Assembly: GCF_017377715.1 (NCBI RefSeq)
Contig: NZ_JAFVMF010000012.1
Coordinates: forward strand, 103,337 to 167,336
Direction: 5' to 3'
Origin: Acetobacter sacchari
Lineage (GTDB): Bacteria; Pseudomonadota; Alphaproteobacteria; Acetobacterales; Acetobacteraceae
DNA: 64,000 nt
Shown: in pieces, positions 59,418 through 64,000 of the stretch
Layout of the letters: the number at the start of each line of letters is the position of its first letter
Position numbering within the stretch: position 1 is the first letter of the stretch
Translations under genes and position numbers: made by a program
Notes under the pieces: model-generated
What the model was told of the DNA's origin: nothing
Database searches by the model: none
The model's input: only the letters and a program-made list of their open reading frames with translations

Positions 59418-60043
59418 TATTGCGTGACAGCCATGGTGCTGGTGTTAAGCACGATAGGGAGCCACGTCAGCGTGCCGGACGAATTGCTCGTGCATACGGC
59501 AAGCATTCCCGCGTTCGTCGCCGCTGACGTGCTCGTATCAAGATAGATGTTCGTCCCGGTGTTCGACTTGCTTACGGTGCCCCAAATCTTTGTGGCGTCC
59601 GTCACGTAGACCATGGAGCCCGCAGAGCACGGAGACGGGAGCGCCGCATATTTTAAGGACTCAACACGCAAAGGCCCCGTCATCGTTCCGCCCGCCAGCG
59701 GCAGATACGTCGCAGCCGCGTGCGCGCTGGTCTCGTAACTGGAGAGAGTCGCCGTCAGGTCGGAGGATTTTACGTAGGCATCCAACGCCGATCCGAGATT
59801 GACGTAGAGCGGGTTCGCCTGCGTGCCGACACGCTGCCCGTACGAAAATAGCTCGACAGGCGCACCTGCCTGCGTCGCGGCGCCAGCAGTAGGGATCGCG
59901 GATGACAGGGCGGCGATTAGGGGATTGGATGATGTGCCAACGCGCTGCCCATAACTGAACGCCTCAACAGGTGCAGCGGCGCGCGTCTGGCCAAATGCAG
60001 GAGCGCAGAGCAGGAATGTGGATATGGCGAGTAAACGGCGCAT
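59417..60043 (-). CDS. Tail-fibre-like protein with signal peptide and internal repeat
   Basis: 208 residues from ATG 60043 (MRRLLAISTFLLCAPAFGQ, a signal-peptide-like start); an ATG 39 bases upstream is an alternative. A block PVEAFSYGQRVGTSSNPL recurs 39 residues later as PVELFSYGQRVGTQANPL. YLPLAGGTMTGPLRV is the segment widely seen before tail-fibre tips. The signal peptide is odd for a virion part. Confidence 0.6.
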   Translation of the reverse strand: MRRLLAISTFLLCAPAFGQTRAAAPVEAFSYGQRVGTSSNPLIAALSSAIPTAGAATQAGAPVELFSYGQRVGTQANPLYVNLGSALDAYVKSSDLTATLSSYETSAHAAATYLPLAGGTMTGPLRVESLKYAALPSPCSAGSMVYVTDATKIWGTVSKSNTGTNIYLDTSTSAATNAGMLAVCTSNSSGTLTWLPIVLNTSTMAVTQ

Positions 60044-60132
60044 GGCGGCAATCACGAATACAGATTGTGCCGTCACCAGCATGCTGGCCGTGGGTTGAGC
60101 CTAGTACTCTCGGGAGTCGGGCGCAAGGGGAA

Positions 60133-60154
60133 AGAGCCCCAGCTAAGGGGCTCT
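60133..60154. terminator. Intrinsic terminator between early and late phage genes
   Basis: AGAGCCCC-AGCTAA-GGGGCTCT, a perfect 8-bp stem. CCGTTTT follows on the plus strand and TTCCCC on the minus. It sits five bases after the stop of the leftward gene at 60160. Confidence 0.75.
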
Positions 60155-60159
60155 CCGTT

Positions 60160-60402
60160 TTACGCGGGTTCGAGAGCGCGAACTTTCCTGTCTTCCTTGA
60201 ACCCGAACTCACGATGCAGACACGTCAACGCCTGCATGACGTTCGGAGAAAGCTGGTGCGTTGGCGTCGCTCCTATCCGCGCCAGATGCAGCTTGCGCAG
60301 TTCAGCGGTGAGCAGTTCGCTCCACCCCGGAACATTCGCCATTGTCAGCGCCCAATGGTGGTCGAAGTCGACGCCGGGATTGGCGACTGTCAGCGCGGTC
60401 AT
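60160..60402 (-). CDS. Small phage protein downstream of KilA-N gene
   Basis: 80 residues, no membrane span, with WSELLTAELRKLHLARIGAT and HQLSPNVMQALTCLHREFGF. Possibly a small DNA- or protein-binding factor, family unknown. Overlaps the KilA-N gene by four bases and is followed at once by a terminator. Confidence 0.6.
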   Translation of the reverse strand: MTALTVANPGVDFDHHWALTMANVPGWSELLTAELRKLHLARIGATPTHQLSPNVMQALTCLHREFGFKEDRKVRALEPA

Positions 60403-61244
60403 AACGCTGGCTCCGGGGTCTTGGCGAAAGGGGCGGTTGCGCGAGCAGTCTCCTGTTCGGCGCGTGACAGGTTCTTGCCAGCAGTAAAGTAGACGCGTGA
60501 TGTTCCGGTGCCGCCCGCGATAGAAACGTCCGTGACGATCTCTCCCGAGGACACAAGATTGTTGAAGACTCTCCCACGCTCTTCTTTCGCCGGGACAAGC
60601 TCCTGAATGGCGCGCGTCGCGGCGGAACGATGAACCCTCCCCTTCTCCCGCAAAAGTTCCCGCACCAGATCGCTGGCCTGTTCAAGGCGAGACTTCACGA
60701 CGGGAGCGGGTTTAATCTGCGGATCGTATTTCGCCATCGTGTCGAGGTTGGCCAGATGCGCCATGACTGGCTCAAGGTGCTCCCGCAGGGCCTTGTTCAC
60801 GACGCCCTTCACGATACCGCCAACGACCGTCCGAACGGCGGCTTCCAGTTCAGCGACCGAGACTGAGGACTGAAGCTGCCTGCCCTCCATCTTCTCGCGC
60901 GCTGCCGTGTTGCACCACGCATGGAATTCCGGGCTGAGGTATTTCGCGTAGGCAAAACCGATCTGCCAGTGTGCCCACGTTCCGGGACTAGAGCCGCCGC
61001 GCTTTGCAACGACCAGACCTCCGTAACTGCTAACCCCTTGATTTTTATCAAAGTGGGCTGGGGCCACTTTGAGGGATTCCGCCAAATATTCCAAAAACCC
61101 CTTAGTCCCATCGATAAGCATCCAGTCGGCGGGACGCTTGTTGTCCGGCTTCCCTGCCGCCGACCACATGTCGGTAAGGCAAAGCATCTCATCGCGGATA
61201 TGGATGGGTGCATTGTTATAGGTGAGTGTGGTAAGATGACTCAT
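60399..61244 (-). CDS. KilA-N domain protein (phage antirepressor type)
   Basis: 281 residues. The first 120 form a KilA-N domain: IHIRDEMLCLTDMWSAAGK, KRPADWMLIDGTKGFLEYL, GTWAHWQIGFAYAKYLSPEF then HAWCN. A helical linker and a basic C-terminal part (REKGRVHRSAATRAIQELVP) follow, the latter like a winged helix with residues 205-260. Such proteins bind DNA and often act in lysogeny control or as antirepressors. It is 17 bases from the Arc-like gene upstream. Confidence 0.85.
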   Translation of the reverse strand: MSHLTTLTYNNAPIHIRDEMLCLTDMWSAAGKPDNKRPADWMLIDGTKGFLEYLAESLKVAPAHFDKNQGVSSYGGLVVAKRGGSSPGTWAHWQIGFAYAKYLSPEFHAWCNTAAREKMEGRQLQSSVSVAELEAAVRTVVGGIVKGVVNKALREHLEPVMAHLANLDTMAKYDPQIKPAPVVKSRLEQASDLVRELLREKGRVHRSAATRAIQELVPAKEERGRVFNNLVSSGEIVTDVSIAGGTGTSRVYFTAGKNLSRAEQETARATAPFAKTPEPAL

Positions 61245-61260
61245 GGCTTTGGTTTTCCGA

Positions 61261-61452
61261 TCATTTGCCAGAGGCGTCGGGGTTGCTTCCTAGGGCTCCC
61301 GACGCCTTTTCTGTTTCTGCGAAGTGCTTCTCAAAAATCATCACGACTTCAGCATTCATAGTGCGATAGCCCGCACTGGCATCACGCTTCAGCTTGTCGT
61401 GCAGTTCAGGCGGAATCCTCATCCTGAACTGAGTCCATTTTTTCGGTTTCAT
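61261..61452 (-). CDS. Arc-family ribbon-helix-helix repressor
   Basis: 63 residues. TQFRMRIPPELHDKLKRDAS is the Arc beta-strand and helix A, YRTMNAEVVMIFEKHF helix B. Start is followed by the KilA-N gene downstream. Divergent from another Arc-like gene at 61548, with a 95-base shared control region. The pair looks like an early repressor switch as in P22 immI. Confidence 0.82.
   Translation of the reverse strand: MKPKKWTQFRMRIPPELHDKLKRDASAGYRTMNAEVVMIFEKHFAETEKASGALGSNPDASGK
61272..61310 (+). terminator. Rightward terminator inside the 3' end of the Arc gene
   Basis: AGGCGTCGGG (61272-61281) pairs with CCCGACGCCT (61298-61307), 10 bp, followed by TTTTCTGTTT on the plus strand. It would stop rightward transcription antisense to the KilA-N/Arc operon. 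Confidence 0.6.
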
Positions 61453-61494
61453 GATCCTTCCTTATGGCCGACGAAGCATCGGCAAAACAGAGAG

Positions 61495-61511
61495 TGGCAC
61501 ACCGGGTGCCA
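61495..61511. promoter_or_regulatory. Inverted repeat between divergent Arc-like genes
   Basis: TGGCAC-ACCGG-GTGCCA, a perfect 6-bp dyad in the 95-base interval between the two start codons, is the best operator candidate for either repressor. Confidence 0.45.
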
Positions 61512-61547
61512 TTGCCGCAAGGGGAAAAAAGCATCACGGTGTGCTCT

Positions 61548-61913
61548 ATGGCCAGAGACGATCCCATGATGCGCTTCAGAGCGCCTGAGCAGCTCAAGCA
61601 CCTGATTGAGCAATCATCCGCGTCCAACGGAAGGACAATGAATGCTGAAATTGTTCATCGATTGGAAAGAAGTTTTGCACAAGAAGTGTCGCCGTGGGCA
61701 GCAAGAGACAGAATAGATAATCTTGATCTTCAATTATTCCAAGCTGAGGCAAAATTAAAATGGTTAGTAGAGAAATGGGATAATCGAATTAAAGATCAAA
61801 AACCATTGGGTAATCTTGAGTCTATACTTTATGAGGTTGACATAAGAAGCGCAGAAGATACCATTATTTATTTAAAAAATAAAATAAATGATTTAAAGAA
61901 TATAGCAGAATAA
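61548..61913 (+). CDS. Arc-like DNA-binding protein with coiled-coil tail
   Basis: 121 residues from ATG 61548. DDPMMRFRAPEQLKHLIEQS and RTMNAEIVHRLERSF form the ribbon-helix-helix, with the same TMNAE core as the opposite Arc protein. The C-terminal 70 residues are a charged helix ending LKNKINDLKNIAE, probably for oligomer formation (compare Mnt). The 3' half is much more AT-rich than the first half. A longer form from 61464 would remove the shared promoter and is unlikely. Confidence 0.75.
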   Translation: MARDDPMMRFRAPEQLKHLIEQSSASNGRTMNAEIVHRLERSFAQEVSPWAARDRIDNLDLQLFQAEAKLKWLVEKWDNRIKDQKPLGNLESILYEVDIRSAEDTIIYLKNKINDLKNIAE

Positions 61914-61956
61914 TCCCCCACTCCCGCCGCCCCTAGCCCCGTGCTACACTCCGCCC

Positions 61957-62235
61957 ATGACCGACGAGCCGACCAACCTCATCCTTGAGCAGTTGAAGCT
62001 GATCCGCTCCGACATGGCGCGCGATAAGGCAGAAGTGAAGCTCGCCCTGGCGGAACTGACGAAGGCGGTCGCTGATAACACCGCGCATATCAACCGCCTC
62101 AACCGGCGCACGAACGAACTGCCGCTCGATCTTGAAACCATGATGAAGGCTGAAGTCATGGGGCGGCTCGGGCGCTACGAAAACGAGATCGACCGCCGCA
62201 TGGACGAGATTGAAGCCAAGCTGCGGGATCGCTAA
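61957..62235 (+). CDS. Small coiled-coil phage protein
   Basis: 92 residues, nearly all helical: LILEQLKLIRSDMARDKAEV, LAELTKAVADNTAHINRLNR, MGRLGRYENEIDRRMDEIEA. No membrane span and no known family; resembles small phage helical-bundle proteins. G+C-rich, with neat codon use. Confidence 0.6.
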   Translation: MTDEPTNLILEQLKLIRSDMARDKAEVKLALAELTKAVADNTAHINRLNRRTNELPLDLETMMKAEVMGRLGRYENEIDRRMDEIEAKLRDR

Positions 62236-62277
62236 CCCCCATTGACCCGACTCGTTGCGGGGTGACGATGATGGGGG

Positions 62278-62577
62278 ATGAGCGATAACTCCGACCCCAT
62301 CGAATTACTTAAGCAGCGCCTCGATATAGTGGCCGCTGAAGCATTCGCAGCACGCACCCTGTCCGAGGCATTGGCGCTAGCTCTTTGCTCTATCGGAAGA
62401 GATGGACGGCGCGGCGCGCTAGAGTCGATACTCGCCTGCGAAAACGGTCTGCATACCCGGGTCGTTCTATCGGGAGGACACCGCGACGCCGCATTTGTTC
62501 GAGCACTCGAGACGGTTCGCAGCCTCCGATTGAAGCTAGAATCCGCGTTCCCTCCTGATAAGCACGAGCGGCGCTGA
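62278..62577 (+). CDS. Small phage protein, unknown function
   Basis: 99 residues, helical, with IELLKQRLDIVAAEAFAART and ALETVRSLRLKLESAFPPD. The start ATG is abutted by GGGGG, the same context as at 62646. No family recognised; an opposing frame exists, so the call is moderate. Confidence 0.5.
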   Translation: MSDNSDPIELLKQRLDIVAAEAFAARTLSEALALALCSIGRDGRRGALESILACENGLHTRVVLSGGHRDAAFVRALETVRSLRLKLESAFPPDKHERR

Positions 62578-62645
62578 CTTTTTCGTCTTCGGTCATACCC
62601 AGATTCTACTTCCGTTCCGGGCAAAGTACCAGCTAAAAGTGGGGG

Positions 62646-62861
62646 ATGACGGATAAACTGCCCACCCCACAGGACATGGCTGAGGCAATATTCAGCCTTA
62701 GCCTCTCGCAGATGCGATCAATCGCCATCATGCAAAGCGTTTTAGAGCAGTATCACGAGCAGATGAGCCCTGAAGCGCGCGAGCGGATCGAGCAATCCCT
62801 AGGTGAGTCCTTCGAGACCGCCGATAAGATCAACACTCGCTTCGCGGAGTTCGAGTGGTGA
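62646..62861 (+). CDS. Small phage protein, unknown function
   Basis: 71 residues: MAEAIFSLSLSQMRSIAIMQ, YHEQMSPEARERIEQSLGES. Helical and acidic. Start context GTGGGGGATGACGGATAA parallels the one at 62278. No family recognised. Confidence 0.5.
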   Translation: MTDKLPTPQDMAEAIFSLSLSQMRSIAIMQSVLEQYHEQMSPEARERIEQSLGESFETADKINTRFAEFEW

Positions 62862-62868
62862 TGCCTGA

Positions 62869-62967
62869 TTGACCCACGACCAATTCGACAGCTTCCTCGA
62901 ACACGCGCTTCTCTACGGCTTCGTGGGGTTCGTGCTGATCGCCTCCATCCCCAACATAATGAGTTGA
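62869..62967 (+). CDS. 32-residue single-span membrane peptide
   Basis: TTG start eight bases after the previous stop. THDQFDSFLEHALLYGFVGF then VLIASIPNIMS, stop. One membrane span. Too short for certainty, but neatly placed in the rightward gene row. Confidence 0.35.
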   Translation: MTHDQFDSFLEHALLYGFVGFVLIASIPNIMS

Positions 62968-62995
62968 GGAAGTATCTTCATAATTCCCTTGGCGG

Positions 62996-63241
62996 CTATG
63001 CCGCCTCGTGAAAAGTAATAGATAGGATGCGGCTGGTGTTTATGTATGTTCTGCTCGAAAGATTATTGCCGTCTTTATAAGCGTATATATTTCCGTCGTA
63101 ATCTCTATGGAAGACCAGAATAAGTGGCTCGTGTGATTGGTCAAAAACAACTGAAAATTTGGCAGTATGATAGTGTCGGGACGCAAGTCCGTTTGCACTC
63201 ATGCATTCTTCGATGATTTTCTTCAGTGCCGTCTGGTCCAT
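62996..63241 (-). CDS. Small hypothetical protein
   Basis: 81 residues, AT-richer than its surroundings. SANGLASRHYHTAKFSVVFD and PLILVFHRDYDGNIYAYKDG suggest a small beta-sheet fold. No family recognised, opposite to its neighbours. Confidence 0.5.
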   Translation of the reverse strand: MDQTALKKIIEECMSANGLASRHYHTAKFSVVFDQSHEPLILVFHRDYDGNIYAYKDGNNLSSRTYINTSRILSITFHEAA

Positions 63242-63367
63242 TTAAAATTCCTATGCAGTCTGTGCAGTAATGAACAATCTGACATTGGCATATATCCAAG
63301 CTTTAGATAAGGCGCAGACCACAATGCTGCTCTTCATAATTCGTGGCGGATGCGCCCGTATAGGTGT

Positions 63368-63670
63368 ATGGTCGCCGCCATGATCTTCCTCTATCTGGCC
63401 GCCATATTCGCATTCGTCGTCTGGTGGGTGCGCGGTAGCGTTTGGCCCGGAGCCTTCCTCGCGTTTTGGTCGGGCGTTGCCATGGTGGTGTTGGCCGCCA
63501 CCAGCAAAGATGGAATTAGCGTCTTATCCGAAGGAACGGCCCCGGTGATAGTCGCCGTTTTTTGTGTCTCGCTCGCGCCTTGGTATATCCGGCAGACAAT
63601 TTCCGAACGACGCCGAGCTGCGGAAGAGCGCATGCTCCACGGCGTCAGTTTCCTCTCCCGTAGGGATTGA
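63368..63670 (+). CDS. Small membrane protein
   Basis: 100 residues from ATG 63368 (starts at 63350 or 63380 also possible). Three hydrophobic spans (MIFLYLAAIFAFVVWWVRGS, GAFLAFWSGVAMVVLAATS, VIVAVFCVSLAPWYI) and a charged tail (SERRRAAEERMLHG). Its end overlaps the convergent virion gene by 26 bases. Function unknown. Confidence 0.5.
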   Translation: MVAAMIFLYLAAIFAFVVWWVRGSVWPGAFLAFWSGVAMVVLAATSKDGISVLSEGTAPVIVAVFCVSLAPWYIRQTISERRRAAEERMLHGVSFLSRRD

Positions 63671-64000
63671 GTAGCCGGTTATCCAGCGCGTCATAGGTCT
63701 TGGCCTGCGTGTTCGCGATGCGGCCAAGCAGACGGTTCTCGACAACCTTCGATGCCGCACTCGCAAGCAGGCCGCCCAGCGCGCCGCCCTCCAGAGCGCC
63801 CGCCGCTCCGGCCGCAATCTTAGGCGCGTAGCCCTGCGCCATACCTGCCACGCGCCCGGTCGTGGTCAGATTGATGTTGGTGTCAGACCCCCTCGCCTTC
63901 CCTAGGTCGATACGTGACGCAAGGCGCATGTCGTCGCGAAGGTCGGTGAGCGCCTGTATCTGCTCGTCGGTCACGCTGTCTGCCTCGCGCACGCCGGGCT
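63645..64000 (-). CDS. C-terminal end of a large phage virion (internal/ejection-type) protein, partial
   Basis: The frame is open at the window edge. Its last 118 residues have ALTDLRDDMRLASRIDLGKA, RGSDTNINLTTTGRVAGM, a Gly/Ala-rich stretch (AAGAAGALEGGALGGLLASA) and VENRLLGRIANTQAKTYDAL. GSDT..N plus the glycine-rich tail recall the ends of very long internal virion proteins of podoviruses. The body of the gene is outside the window. Confidence 0.5.
   Translation of the reverse strand, partial: PGVREADSVTDEQIQALTDLRDDMRLASRIDLGKARGSDTNINLTTTGRVAGMAQGYAPKIAAGAAGALEGGALGGLLASAASKVVENRLLGRIANTQAKTYDALDNRLLNPYGRGN

Larger units (their letters stand above)
57207..64000. mobile_element. Prophage, left portion (continues beyond the window)
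   Basis: From the tRNA-Glu to the edge every gene is small, tightly packed and phage-like: a leftward lysis/tail operon, KilA-N and Arc-type regulators, small rightward genes, then the end of a virion protein. No integrase or second attachment site is inside the window, so those would lie further right. The exact left boundary is not defined. Confidence 0.75.

Noticed and set aside
1..64000. CRISPR array or rRNA operon
   Set aside because: No regularly spaced repeats and no rRNA sequence were seen in reading the window.

Overview
The window looks like the chromosome of an acetic acid bacterium or close relative (Alphaproteobacteria, probably Acetobacteraceae). The reasons are G+C-rich core genes, the argS / SPOR / scpA / scpB / tatB / tatC / serS gene order, IS5-family (IS1031-like) insertion remnants and several acetobacter-type small families. 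No 16S or species-level marker is present, so the genus is left open.

Layout. 1-5.0 kb is core: an acyltransferase tail, a GNAT enzyme, ettA, a CAU tRNA, ppa, a DUF3224 protein and a sirtuin. 5.0-8.9 kb is an island bounded by two same-orientation copies of one IS5-like element. Between them lie an AT-rich TPR/GT41 glycosyltransferase and a broken antitoxin-Doc pair. 9.2-18.2 kb is a complete iron-type cell-surface-signalling locus: FecI sigma, FecR regulator and a TonB receptor with a signalling domain. It is joined to an ATP-driven SbmA/YddA-like peptide transporter, a thioredoxin-domain protein and a cytosolic S9 peptidase. I read this as a peptide import-and-dismantling pathway, and it is the best candidate here for an undescribed system. 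18.3-26.3 kb holds a MocR regulator with UrcA and PhzF genes, then a persulfide/peroxide block (TSUP exporter, persulfide dioxygenase, peroxiredoxin, ArsR regulator, cytochrome b561, catalase-like peroxidase) and trxA.

26.4-28.3 kb is leuA behind a leucine-rich leader peptide. 28.3-30.0 kb is an unrecognised overlapping pair (exported protein plus cytosolic protein) laid out like an immunity/effector pair. 30-37.9 kb is the serS-tatCB-scpBA-SPOR-argS operon. 38.2-42.3 kb is an interaction islet: an enterotoxin-A-like ADP-ribosyltransferase, an autotransporter heptosyltransferase, and a type VI amidase effector (Tae4) with a putative immunity protein. 42.4-57.0 kb returns to core genes (nadE, accD, folC, rpoH, rluD) with a Fur-boxed catecholate receptor and Sel1 pair.

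From the tRNA-Glu at 57.13 kb to the window end is the edge of a prophage: a tightly packed leftward lysis/tail operon that includes an Acb2/Tad1-type anti-defence protein, a KilA-N protein, two divergent Arc-like repressors, small phage genes, and the C-terminus of a virion protein running off the edge.
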